DNA from: Rotaria macrura
Taxonomy: Eukaryota; Rotifera; Eurotatoria; Philodinida; Philodinidae
Reading direction: 5' to 3'
Assembly: GCA_900239685.1 (NCBI GenBank)
Contig: OENT01000028.1
Location: forward strand, 267,139-331,138
DNA length: 64,000 nt
The notes below the pieces were generated by a model, which was not told the DNA's origin, searched no databases, and was given only the letters and a program-made list of their open reading frames with translations. Shown here piece after piece: positions 1-11,758 of this stretch (position 1 is its first letter; each line of letters begins with the position of its first letter). The position numbers and the translations under genes were made by a program.

Positions 1-1628
1 TAATTTTTTACATGCTAGAATAATTTTTACCTTGATGCAAAGTACTAACAAAAGATTTCATACTATTAATGGTAACTAGAACTTCGATGATTTTCAAAAA
101 TGAAGTCAACAGTTTCTGTTTGGCAGATATTCAGCGTTCAATAAGATGTCTAAAGACGATTCGACAAGTAATTTGAGAAATAAAATAATGCAATGGTTCC
201 TACGTCATGAAAAATGTTTTTTAATCAAATATTGAATTTGAAAAAAGATTGAGTACATGAATGTTTCGTAATGAGAGATAAAGAATAACGATACTTTTAT
301 GATCGATACATTGATATAACATATTCCGTCACAATTTCTCTCACAAGTCCATTTAATATTAAACGTCTACATTAATTTCTTCAAGAACGTAAAATATATA
401 GCAAACAGCGTCATACCAATTGAACGCAATAAGATATCTTCTTAATCGAATCTATAATGGATGTATTCGTGATTCATTCATTAGAATATGAGTCATTTAT
501 TTGCGACAATAACTTTTTTGACATTCAGAACACTTTTTTTCCATATATTTCTCATCCCTGACTACAAGCCTCTTGTGATATGATCACTTATGTACAATGT
601 TTCTACACATAAACTATGAATATGAATGGATTTCATTGCAATTCTGTTATTTTTGATTCAAGCTCTATAATTCAACATGAGATTTACGTGCATAATGTTT
701 GCCATCTTTCAAGCAACGGTCATGTTAATTTCTTCGCTAACCAGTAGCAACTCTTGCAATAGAAAAATATTACTTCGAAACAGAAGAACTTCGATTGATA
801 AAATACCACTATTGCTTCATGTTCACTAGTTGAAGAACGATGCTCTTGAAGTAAAAAAGATTGCGAAATATCGACCAAGTACTATCAACTAATGTCACAG
901 ATATTTATCAGAAGGCCACCAACTAGTTTTTAAATAATGTACCGAAATTTGTGAAAACATGAAGTCTTTTAAAAAATAGAGTAGTCAAAATGGTTACGGT
1001 TACATTGCCTATTGATATTCTCTATAAAGCAATATCAGTGTCGCAGTCTTCGTGGAACTAGATTATTTTGTTTTGTTTTGTTTCTGAGAAAAACTCAATT
1101 AAATCAAAGTGATCTGTATTCGACATATGTCTATTAATTGATCATCTTCCGATGTTATTGTTAGAAGTATTTCTTCTTGTTTCATCAAATTTCAATAAAC
1201 TATTGTTTTATACGAATGCAGTTTTCGGACGTTTATTAGATATAAAATTATCGATGCATGAAACGCGTGATAGCATTTATAAATGCAACCAAAAAGAAAG
1301 GAAAGGAACGAACAATTTTTATTGCATAATTTTTTATCAAATATTTTCGTGTCAATAACATAGGATATCATTATTTTGAAAAGGATAGAAATACGAATAC
1401 TAAAAGAAAAGAGTATTGAAAAGAAAGCAGCATTCTAATTTCTAAAACACATCACTGCAAGCATACCTCGATGAATAACAAAGTCAAATCTTTAAAAATG
1501 TACAATTTACACATCAAACAGAGAACTTTTTTCAAATATTAAATAAATAAGTTAGATATATGAAAAAACAAATATATACTTAGATATGTATCAATGATAA
1601 AACAAATGACAGAATATTTCTACATTAA
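1..1628. other. AT-rich stretch, no gene seen
   Basis: Both strands carry only short open frames without recognisable domains. The longest has 68 codons and low-complexity composition. Part of it may be the 3' flank of the FRS2-like gene that ends at 1629. I see no RNA gene or repeat of note. Confidence 0.6.
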
Positions 1629-2774
1629 TTAGACTTCAACACGACGAGCTTGTTGTTGTAAACGTTCGTTTGCTATTTCTTTCAATGTAACTGTTTTTTC
1701 GTGATCAATATAAACATACGGCATGGTTGATGATGATGATGATTTTGAATTTGCCGTCGTTGAAGCAAAAGTTCGATTGAGTGTACTAGATTGATATGAA
1801 TTTAATTGTTGGTTATGATTAAAAAATGACACTACAGTTCGTTTGTACGACTTTTCAGTAGGAGATTCTTTTGCTGATTCAATATTTGCTTCTTGTTTAA
1901 CAATTGGTGTTTTCAGGTCTTTCAAAATAAAATAATCAAGCAATAAAAATTATTTGTAGGTATTCATGTTTTACGTACCATCTTCCATCATTGGCATCGG
2001 CAGTGATTCGGTTTTCAACTCAATATAATTAAGTTCCGGAATACTTTTTCTTTCAATTCGTTGTTTCAGCTTTGCAATAAATTTTCCTCCACCTTCTCCT
2101 TCACTGTCATCATGATCATTGGCATTATTAGTATTAGTTTCTCGATGGTAAGGAAGCGTGTCAAATGGAAAATAGTTTTCAGATAAATTTGGTTCTGAAT
2201 TTCGATACGAAAATGTCATTCTTGAATTCAATGATATAGATGAAGATGACGATGATGATGAAAACAGAATCGATGGTGGTGTTCGACGTGTTGCTATGCC
2301 TTGATCTGATTGTGTTCGGCGTCGTCGCCGTTGATTTTGGTGATGATGACGATGTGATGTTGAAGAAACGTTTGTTAAAGTTGATGAGGATGATATCATT
2401 GTCGATCGTCGTTGTTGTTCTAATAATTGTTTTGATCGAATGGTTATACGTTGATCTAAACAATCAACAAGACGATGTGCTTGTTTACAACGAAATGCAT
2501 AACGTGCTGGACCAAGTGGTGCTTGACGACCACATTCAAGAATAAATATTGAACCGTCTAGGCCATAACGTTTTATTGTTTCTAATGGTATATGTAATGA
2601 TTGTCGATGCTTTTGTCGTATGCATAAACTATCATTCGATACGTGGATTTTTGCGGACGCATGTTTCCGACCATATGAATTTATATTATCAACTTTAAAT
2701 ATATCATCATTAGCTGATATTGATGTATCAATCAGATCAGTCAAGAGATTAGTTGACGAATTATTATTACCCAT
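1629..2774 (-). CDS. FRS2: FRS2/FRS3-like FGF receptor docking adaptor (361 aa, 2 exons)
   Basis: Membrane-anchored adaptor that in other animals binds FGF/Trk receptors through a PTB domain and recruits GRB2 and SHP2 once phosphorylated. Exons run 2774-1979 and 1918-1629. The protein starts MGNNNSS, an N-myristoylation signal. An IRS-type PTB domain follows at about residues 25-115 (KRYGLDGSIFILECGR region). Further on are YRNS (Tyr about 190, a GRB2-type YxN site), LNYIELK (Tyr about 250, matching the conserved SHP2-type site of FRS2), and a C-terminal YVYIDHEKT block that resembles the vertebrate FRS2 tail. The middle is Ser/Gln/His-rich linker. I chose the ATG at 2774 because it gives the myristoyl start and lies two bases after a CTTTTTCAG acceptor; an upstream in-frame Met would lose the Gly2. 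It is shorter than vertebrate FRS2 (about 500 aa). An FGFR-like receptor lies at 46-51 kb. Confidence 0.9.
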
Positions 2775-2779
2775 ATCTG

Positions 2780-5619
2780 AAAAAGATACTATCAAAAAGA
2801 TCATTTCAAAACTATGCATGTGTTATCTCAGACGAGTAAAAGCATATTCTATAATGAATAAAAATACAAATGATAAACATATGAAACTACAACATAGATG
2901 GAACAAAAAAAGAATGACACGCTTAGAACCCTGAACCTTCATCAGTATAGGATCGATTTTTCGATCATACGAACACTAGCTCATATTCTGAAGACATATT
3001 TACAATGTTATCTTCAAATGAATATCATAATTAACTATTTCATATTTACCTGATCGAAACGGCTGTATGTGAGTCATTTTAAATAGTATTTTAAGTTTTT
3101 TGTAGATTTATTTTACGAATTTATGTTGTTTCGACGTGAAATCGTATTACGAAAAGGATACTTCTTGTTTTAGATAAAAACGTTGCTTCACCGACGATAA
3201 ACTTGAAATTTTATTAAAAGGTCTTTCTCTCGTCGCCTGTCTTGCTAGTGTATGTTTTGGAATAATTAGAAGTCGATGATATAGCTATTGAATCTATTCA
3301 TATGAAAGACTACTCTGTCGATTATAAAACAATTGAGAAAATTTTTCTTTTATGAACAAATTCAGTTCTATGGATAAGTCTAGACAATATCTCAGAGCAT
3401 ACTCTAGATCTAAATTTGATATCTACGTTCAGAGCCGTTAAATTATCGTTACTTAACCCAAAGAAAATAAATTGAAAATGTTGCACTCGACGCGAAGTCT
3501 TCATAGTTGCCATCTAAAAATCTCTTGACTATTTTCAACCTAATATCAATAGGAGAGTATGAGTCATGTCATGCTTTTGAATTCGACATACATAAATGTC
3601 CATGACCATATGAATTATAAGTTCGATCTTGGCATTTTGATACGAATCTATTTGTGACAGTCGCTAATAAGGACGTTTGAAATCACTATGACATTCTGCT
3701 GACTAACTTGGATATACTCTGGGAGTATACAGTACTGAGTAATTTTCTGTTTTGTTTTTCTTTTGCTATAAATTCATTCATGTCTTTCTCTAATATAATC
3801 GGATTTAGATGAGACATTTTTTCAATTAAGATCAAGTATTCAAATATATCATTTCTTGATGACACATCTATTGATCCGATTTCTGTACTAATAGTCTATC
3901 AATATATTACGGGGTGATTAATCATACGAATTTATATACAAAACACGACATAATTCTATATGTTTTATGAGATACAACATACGATATTCATTCATGAAAT
4001 GTTTTTTGATTGATTGTTTTTTTGTTTTTTTTTTATTCGGATATAAACTGATCGTAGAACAGGACTCATGGAAGAAGATAAGTTCTAGGCATATGATTTT
4101 GTTCTAAAGATAAAGCAATACTATTTGAGTATTTATACCTGCATTTTAACGGAGAATCTGTTAGAGAGAAAGGAATGAACTTATTTATTATTACGAAAAA
4201 GATTATATTAATTATTTCCTGTAGAATTTTTCTTACATGCGTACAGACATTGATATGGATATGATAATTTTACGATGAATCTGAGTAATTTTTCAATAAT
4301 AATACTATCTGAATGAAGAATACTGATTGGATACTATATTTTGATCGTCCTGATATTTCTAATGAGCATAAGATCTAAGTCAATAAGAATACCTGTCGAA
4401 ACTGATGGATACCAAACAACATGAAGATAAGTATGAATCGAATATACCATGAATATTTTTCTAATGCATAAGAAAAATTCGAAATTATTTATTTACTATT
4501 AGTTCTTATTTCATGAAATTTCTATTAATTACATAGTATAATCAGTCGTCACTTGTATAATTATCAATTGATTTCAAATATGCATAAGTTACCTAGTATT
4601 GAAAGCAGAGAATCGATTGGATTTTAATTTGAAGGATATCGCTGAAGAATTTAACATAAGAAAAATAGAAGTAAGTATTGTCAACACACGTCAATATTTT
4701 CTATTAATGCCAATAATTCATAAAATTTGTCAATGTCTAATTCATTAGACCATAACAATCGAATCTTTTCTTTTTCTCTACGACATTCATTTTTTATCGA
4801 TCTAAAAAGAGTAATGAAAATAATTACATGGCAAATCAAAAGAAAAATTTTGATTGCATCAGGTATCTATAATCATTATTGATTTTTTTTTCTTTCTCCT
4901 TTCTTTCTTCTATATGTTATTACAAGACTGATAGATAGATAGAGATGGGTCTAGACCAATGTGTTATGATTCATTCTGTACAGTAGATTTATCGACACAC
5001 CAATGCATTTCGAAATGATGCACTTGCTTCATGTTGTATTATATGTATGAAGTTCGAATGAATGAGTGAAGCTGTGAGGTGAAAATAATTGTTCGATACA
5101 GCGATGTTCAAACAAACATTATCGAACTTCTTTTTTTTCTTCGTTTTATTTCATCAATTAATATTGTTACAATACTTCAAAATGTCACAAGACATGAATC
5201 TCAAGGCTATTTCTTTCTCTTGCTCATACTATTCGATTAGTGCGAACTACATTCATAATCTCTAATTAGTATGTCATATAATATTGAAATCAATCAAATA
5301 ATACTCGGTAGTATTGATGAAAAACATACAATATTTTTTCGATACCAAAGCTTAGTACATTTTTACATCATCATCAAACAAAAGAGTGTAGAAATCGATA
5401 TTTCATCCGTTATCAACTAATCAATCTAAGTAATGCAATGAAATAAGATTGCCAATGTAAGAATGACAATGCAATGTGCTGGGAAAAACTAAAGCAATAA
5501 CTATTTTGAAATCATTGAAGTGGTTTATTGGCTTATAAAGCTTAGGATCGTCGATATTAAATAGACTTTACTTTCATTTCAAAACATGCACATTCAATTA
5601 TTTATTGATTTTGACGACA
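2780..5619. other. Intergenic, no gene seen
   Basis: AT-rich DNA between the divergent FRS2-like and PLA2-like genes. It must hold the promoters of both and possibly a 5' untranslated exon of FRS2. No open frame with domain character was found. Confidence 0.6.
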
Positions 5620-7000
5620 ATGGATTTTAGCAGCATCCTTACATTGATTATTTCATTATGTTTCGTTGGAACGATTCATAGCATTGATTTTCAATCTAAT
5701 CGACATCTTGGAGCTATGATATTCTTTTTATCAGGTCACAATCCAATCGATTTTATCGATTATGGTTGTTGGTAAACGATTTTCTATTTTTTTTCTCTCT
5801 CTAAATAACTACGAACTTAGCCGCTAGTGGCGGCAGAAGGGGTGAGTTCAGCCCACATGAGAGGAAGTTAAGTCCATCCTGAAAAATTTCCAAAATCCCT
5901 TGACACAAAGTTTTGTAACAGCGTCAGAGATGGTCTCTGGTAGGCTGAGCCCATCCTCAAGGAAACTTATGGCGCCACTACTATTAGCCGCACAGCTTGC
6001 TTGACATTTGCTCGATATTCAATCAAATGATTTAATTTATACTAAAATTGTTGTGGTGTTTATAGGTGTAGTAACAAAGATAAACCAACTCATGCTCCAC
6101 TAGATGAAATCGATCAATGTTGTCAAACATATCAAAGTTGCAATATCGTTGAGACCACTAATGTCACTCCTTATCCATATCAGACTTCATTCGAAGATGG
6201 AACAATCGAATGTACAAACAATCAGAATACTAAAGCTCATCGTCAATGTCAATGCGATCTGAAGCTTGCTCAATGTCTAACGGAATATCGAAGCGTCTTT
6301 ACGACTAATTTATTATATGTATCCGACAATAAATGTAATCCAGGCAGTAAGTTTACTATTTCTAATGAGTTATTCTAGACAAGCAATATATGTCATATTC
6401 AACGAACGAAAGAAAACATGAAAAATTTCCATATTTAACAGAGATTTTATTTTCTAAACTTCAATTAATTTTAACTTATCGATAATTGATTTTAAACTCT
6501 ATTCGATTACTTTGTATGTTATAGTTGTATTAAACTTTGATGATTTATTGACAAATACCACATTCAAAAATATTCCTGAAAATTATTATAATTTTACGTT
6601 TACCGGTGGGCTTTACACAGCTGGTGAGAATACTGCTAATCCATCGCGACCAAGTGGTTATACTACAGCTATGGTTAGTCCACCAAATGTTTTATACAGT
6701 CAAGTTCATATGACAATCAAACGCACTGATGGACAACCATTTTCTGTCATATCATTTTATGCAGCGTCTGCTTTCGTTCCAAATTTAATGTTGACGGTCA
6801 CCGGTACGCGACAATATTCACCAGTCGTTTTCAACGAGACTTTTTCTCTTCAAATTGAGACTCGTCAACTTATTGATCTCAATTGGTCAGGCATCGATAT
6901 GTTGAAATTCACCAGTACAGGTGGTACACTTTATCCAGCTTTCACAGGTACATGTGGTAACTGTCATTTTGCTATTGATGATCTTCGGTTTCGTTTATGA
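5620..7000 (+). CDS. Secreted phospholipase A2-like protein with altered active site and a C-terminal beta-rich domain
   Basis: Exons 5620-5771, 6066-6346 and 6525-7000 give about 302 aa. Residues 1-21 form a signal peptide (hydrophobic SSILTLIISLCFVG). The next part follows the PLA2 layout: a D-Y-G-C-W-C loop, then D-x-C-C-x-x-Y-Q-x-C where active enzymes have D-x-C-C-x-x-H-D-x-C, and later C-Q-C-D. The catalytic His (48 in standard numbering) is Tyr, the calcium-binding Asp49 is Gln, and the loop lacks the usual GxGG, so hydrolysis is unlikely. The third exon is a separate domain that opens VLNFDDL, ends FAIDDLRF and contains an SFYAASAF core. I recall this layout from secreted fungal and bacterial proteins. 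Role unknown; binding rather than catalysis is my inference. The CDS is followed by AATAAA at 7013 and 7024. Confidence 0.8.
5817..5991. mobile_element. 159-bp hAT-like MITE in intron 1 of the PLA2-like gene
   Basis: Exact 8-bp direct repeats TTAGCCGC at 5817-5824 and 5984-5991 flank 5825-5983. The termini are inverted: TAGTGGCGGC at the left, and TAGTAGTGGCGCC read inward from the right. An 8-bp target duplication with (T/C)AG-type ends is the hAT family pattern. The interior is more GC-rich than its surroundings and has two related stretches, around 5850-5880 and 5943-5970, each with a CAGCCCA/GAGCCCA core. There is no coding capacity, so it would be non-autonomous. Confidence 0.7.
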
Positions 7001-7012
7001 ATGAATCTTAAT

Positions 7013-7029
7013 AATAAAATTTGAATAAA
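7013..7029 (+). terminator. Polyadenylation signals of the PLA2-like gene
   Basis: Two AATAAA hexamers, at 7013-7018 and 7024-7029, lie 13 and 24 bases after the TGA stop codon. This is a normal position for a compact 3' untranslated region. Confidence 0.5.
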
Positions 7030-10000
7030 AATATTCGGAATGTGCTAGAAACGTTTTTTCATTACACATTTTGAGAAGACAAGTAGTACATAAACAGCAG
7101 CTTGATCAATTTTATTTTTAGAAAGCAGAGAAATTCATTCAATCACTCAGTCAATATCAATGAGAATTTTATTGATGTTTGACAAAGTTTATACATGCGT
7201 AAATAAGTATAAATGTTCAAAAAAAAAATATATATATATAAGTACTTGACATAAATAACTACATGAATATTTCCCCTGCTCAAACGATTTGATTCCATAT
7301 AGCTTTGGCTCAGTGCAACATTTTGTTGAAATTCTAATTTATTTATCTTATGTGATGATAGTTTGATATGATAACGTCAATAAAAAGAATCGGCAGCAAC
7401 ATCGTCTTGTACTGAAAGATAAGCAGGTTTATATATATTCGAATCAACTGAAAATTGATTTCTATCGAATTACTCATGGTTCATATTTTACCATGAAGTA
7501 ATACTTTGATCAAGAACTTTTTTAAAATAAACAAATTTCGATTCAAATGCAGTGCTAAACAAATTAAATTAAACAAGTTCAGTCTAATTTAAACTTAACT
7601 TGAGTCTCTTAAAGTCTTCAGTAACCAGACACTTAATGTAGATTCAAATCTAGTTATATGCAATCGTTTTGCAGTTCATGTGTTTGGAATTGGATGTTTC
7701 ACAAAACTGTTTATTGAATCTATGTTCGATGAACGGTCTTTGTATATTTCCTGAAGAATATATTCGAATCCATAATATCCGATCGGTTATTTTTCTTTCA
7801 ATCTACAAAAATGCATTTTATTAATTACTGGTATCCGTAATCATGTCACTGATCGGAATATGTTGGAAAGAAAAGCAATTAAAGATGGGATGAAATAAAC
7901 ACATAGCAGCTATTGAATGAATTAGCAACTATTACTTTGACTATAAAAGACAAACATGTCAAACTCTTGATACTTACGAATATTCATTTTAACATTTTTT
8001 TTATTGTTTTTCCATTCCACAAGGTTATTTCGGCATTCTTCTTCTAAAACTTTTCTTCATTTACCTAACACCAATGTCACGACTGTGCTGTGTGGGTGGG
8101 GGAGGGTTGTCCACTCTCCGTGTTTGGATTATTTAAAAAACTATATCATCAAATGAAAAAAGTTAGTTAAATATAGTCTGCCACTTTCAAAAGAATTCCT
8201 TTCAACTCCGTTTCTGCTTTCACTTCAATTCATTTCTGTCAGGTCCCGCAGTGAGGGTTACGAAAGAAGATTGATTTTGAGAAGGAATTTTTCAAAAACG
8301 AAAGAAGGAAAAGCAGGATTATTTCAAAATTTACTGTCCAACAATAGACACATAAAGACAAATCAGTTGAAGATCGAGCCGAACCTGGACGTATATAATC
8401 GAGTTTTAGATTGTTGCTTTACCATTAGCAAAAGCAGCCTATGAATAAAATAATAATGGGCAAAAACCCTCAAACTAATTCAACTATACAATGGCTAGGT
8501 CTCTAGTACTTCTGAGAGACGATTTTTTGTATCATCACAATATCAGTATTGTATATTGTTACTATTGTTTTTGCAAGTGAGAAAAGATCTCTCTGCAGCT
8601 AGTTTGATGGAAGTAGTGCAGATTTCAGAAGATTTTTTTTTAAATTTGACTTCTGCAAACCACAAGTTCTCTCTCTCTCAATATAGTAGAACACATAGTT
8701 ATATTAGAGAGAGAATAATATAACATGAAACAGAAAGTATCTATCATGGAATGAGATAGAAAAAACATTAGCGAGAGTAACGATAACAGATATAATGAAT
8801 AATCCAACAGAAATAAGACGATACTTTTCGTAAATTGTTGTTTTCAAAACGATCCGGCCGATATACTTTTAACAGACGGCAAATCTATCTGCCTATAAAT
8901 GAGCAGAAATATTTTTCATTACATACGTATCAAATACGATTTTGCTCTTCAAAAATATAGATGAAAGAGAATGCTTAATAAAAACAGTAGAAAATATTCA
9001 ACCCATTTCATACAACATAAAAACGATGTTAGGTGTTGAAAGACACTGCTTTCTCATTAACGTGACTATAAAAGGCTGACTCGACAGATTAATCATGCTC
9101 CGTTTGGTTCCATCAAGTTAAAGACAAGAGTACGTTCATATAAGTACTATATTCAATATCGAATTCAACTGGGCCAATGAAGATTAGACTAATTTGAAAG
9201 ATTTTTCACAACACATGTACAATGTCCCAGAGACGTTTAGAAAACACAACTCAATAATAAAATCGATCAAAGAAATCAGCTGAGGAAAAAATGAATGAAA
9301 GGATATTACAAACAGATGATAAAATTCATAAGCTTATGATTTTGCAAATATTGTATAGTTTTAGATTTCAAAATAATGAATGAATAATGCATCTATGTTC
9401 TAGAACGGCCATTGTTTCGTTATGCATTCTTTCTGACACATGAATCAAATTTTTAAGAATTAGGTTACAATCAGATAAAAATTAAAAGTGCTTATTGTTG
9501 TTCATACCCTGCCATCTCTTTTTTCATGGTATGGGCTGGCAAATTCGATTTACATTTAACTACAATTATTTTTCGGTGATTGATATTTCTTTCACGATGG
9601 TATTTCTTCCTCAACGGGAGCCAGGTTAATCAACATGAATGCGTTATTATCAAATATTTAACATAATTGACTTGATGTGTCATATGAAAAATATGCTGAT
9701 CGTTATATTCTTTAATACTAAGTTCGGCATAAATGTCATATGTTAAAAGAATACTATCGAATAGGACTCTTTAGGAAAATGCCTTGATTCATTTTTCTAA
9801 GTTAACAACTATCAAGTATTAGAAAGAAGATGCACGAGAAAAAAAACATAATACAATATGTTTTTTATGAAGTTTTTAAAATTTATATTTGAAATGAATA
9901 TTATAAATATTCATTTTTATGTAATAAAAAGAGAATAGGAGTTATTCTCGAGAATCAAGTCAATGCATAACGCCATTAAACGTGTTTTCTTGTTTATGAT

Positions 10001-10492
10001 CCTTTACAGCAAGTACTAATACATAGAGACTATAGTGGGCTTTGTTCGATGTAATATTTTAATCATGTTTAATTACTTCAGATAACATAACTCATCTTAT
10101 TTAAAACTCTCTTTGATCGATTAATTAAATTATGTATCACTAAGCTATATAAAGCAACGTTTAATATATTCTGTCAATCATTTATCGAATTTTTGCGAGT
10201 CTAGTAATGGTTACTTAATTTCTCAATAACTTTGATATCTGAATAAGTATATAGATCAATTTTTCCGTTGAACTACACTAGGATTCAATACGATACCCTA
10301 ATCATTTTTATCTGTATCAATACTGAACTGACCAGTTTTAATATCTGAACAAATGTACTTTACTATTGCATAGGTTCGGATTTATTTTCTGATTCAGTAC
10401 TGACCAGAGTAATAATGGTAACGAGACGAAAGCATAAACTTATCGATATCTTCAAACCAATTTTAATGAAAATTTTATACGAAATAGCTCGT
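7030..10492. other. Intergenic, no gene seen
   Basis: About 3.4 kb of AT-rich DNA with a short TA run near 7229-7240 and a G-rich patch near 8088-8106. No frame shows codon structure or a recognisable domain. Confidence 0.55.
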
Positions 10493-10784
10493 CCTGTTAG
10501 TAGGGCTGCAGAATCTGCCGGAAAAATGGAAAATTTCCCCCCACCACAATTTATTTTTCACAAAATTTCCCCCACTATAAAATTCAATAATAAAACAAGG
10601 AACTCTTGTTTAAGCCGTATATGTTATAAAAACAACAACTTGAAACATTGCAAACACACATTAGAAAAAAAAGAATATTATTATACATTGTCGTTTGGTT
10701 CAGGTAATCGTCCCACTTGTATCTTGCACAAAAAATCTGATATAAGATCTTATGTTGTACATGCAAGATCTTGCATATGAACGA

Positions 10785-11014
10785 AATCTTTCAAGAATCT
10801 GACAAAAAATCGTCGTCTCTGACATCTTACATCAGATCATACTATATTGTCCTCGAAAGATCTTACATTCACTTTATTTTTATTAATAACTTTAGTGATA
10901 TTTTGAGAGAATAATTAATTTTATTGAAATACTACTATGGTATATCACATATAACAGAATCTTTCAAGAATCTTCTAATGCAATCGTACGTAAGAAGTCA
11001 GAGACGACGATTTT
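10785..11014. repeat. Nested direct and inverted repeats inside the hAT-like element
   Basis: A 16-bp direct repeat AATCTTTCAAGAATCT lies at 10785-10800 and 10958-10973. Shortly after each copy lies one arm of a 25-bp inverted repeat with one mismatch (10806-10830 and 10990-11014, core TCGTCGTCTCTGAC). The arms are about 160 bp apart. Confidence 0.75.
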
Positions 11015-11054
11015 GAGTACGTTTTTTCATCGGATCTTATAAGGTCAGATATGA

Positions 11055-11531
11055 TCAGATATAAGATCCTTGTAAGAACTTTTCATCAGATTGTTCGACC
11101 TGGGAACGATTTAAAACAACTGAACCCGGAGAAACAAGCTTCCAAGCTTGATATTGTTCACATTTTTTATAAAATAACCACTGTTTTTCTTTGGTATGAC
11201 TAAAATAATCATTAAGTGAACTTCTGATAAATAAATCAGCTGTATGTATTGGTGGTGCATTCCAATGTAACATGACTTCTTCATCTAATGAATCATGCTG
11301 TAATGAACAGTTATTGTGTATGTGTCCTTTTAAAATTGACGCTGCTGATTCACAAACTGCTTCGCTTCTAACTTTTAATATCATCAGGGAGTAAAAGTAT
11401 AAAAAATCATGAATACCATCGGCTAGCTTTTCGTTGGTATAAAATGTTTTTATTACTTTCGATGTAATTATTTTTCCGTCGGTTGTCCAAATACCAAATG
11501 TATCTTTATCAGCAATTTCAAATAAACATCT
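11055..11531 (-). pseudogene. hAT-type transposase-like C-terminal fragment
   Basis: An open frame of 158 codons, closed upstream by TGA at 11534-11532, with no upstream Met before codon 50. It includes the segments GIWTTDGKIITSK, KVRSEAVCESAASILKGH, EVMLHWNAPPIHTADLFI and ENKQWLFYKKC-like text. The RSEAxCE...NxPPxHxADxxI arrangement resembles the C-terminal part of hAT-related DDE proteins that I recall from animal genomes. It lies inside a TIR/TSD-bounded element and lacks the catalytic N-terminal and central parts, so it is a remnant and not an active transposase. The family call rests on motif memory plus the element's ends. Confidence 0.6.
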
Positions 11532-11758
11532 TCATTTCCAGAAAAAAGTCCAAGATCTGATCAATGCATATATAATTTAGCAAGTAAGATTCGCTTTAGA
11601 ATGCTGTAAAATATTTTCCCCTCCTAGTCTAGAAGGGAAAATATATTTTCAAGCAGGGAAATATTTTTCCAAAAATTTCCCCCACTCCCTAGGTTTTCAA
11701 AATTTTCCCTCCACGGCCGTGGGCGCACACGGGTAGATTCTGCTCCTCTGCCTGTTAG

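Larger units (their letters stand above)
10493..11758. mobile_element. 1,250-bp hAT-like element with 8-bp target duplication
   Basis: CCTGTTAG occurs exactly at 10493-10500 and 11751-11758, flanking 10501-11750. The left end is TAGGGCTGCAGAATCTGCC. The right end read inward is CAGAGGAGCAGAATCTACC. They match at 14 of 19 positions, including an uninterrupted GCAGAATCT. Subterminal copies of AAATTTCCCCCAC occur at 10562-10574 and 11673-11685, with a close variant near 10531. Inside is a minus-strand transposase-like fragment (11055-11531) and a nested set of repeats (10785-11014). It is too short for a full hAT transposase, so this is a deletion derivative. Confidence 0.85.

Noticed and set aside
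2240..2545. 101-codon plus-strand frame rich in Met, Val and Asp
   Set aside because: It is antisense to the FRS2-like coding exon, whose Ser/His repeats create the open frame.
8080..8110. G-rich TGTGTGGGTGGGGGAGGG patch resembling a telomeric or G-quadruplex motif
   Set aside because: Only one degenerate unit and three G-runs; no tandem repeat, and no other sign of a telomere or chromosome end.
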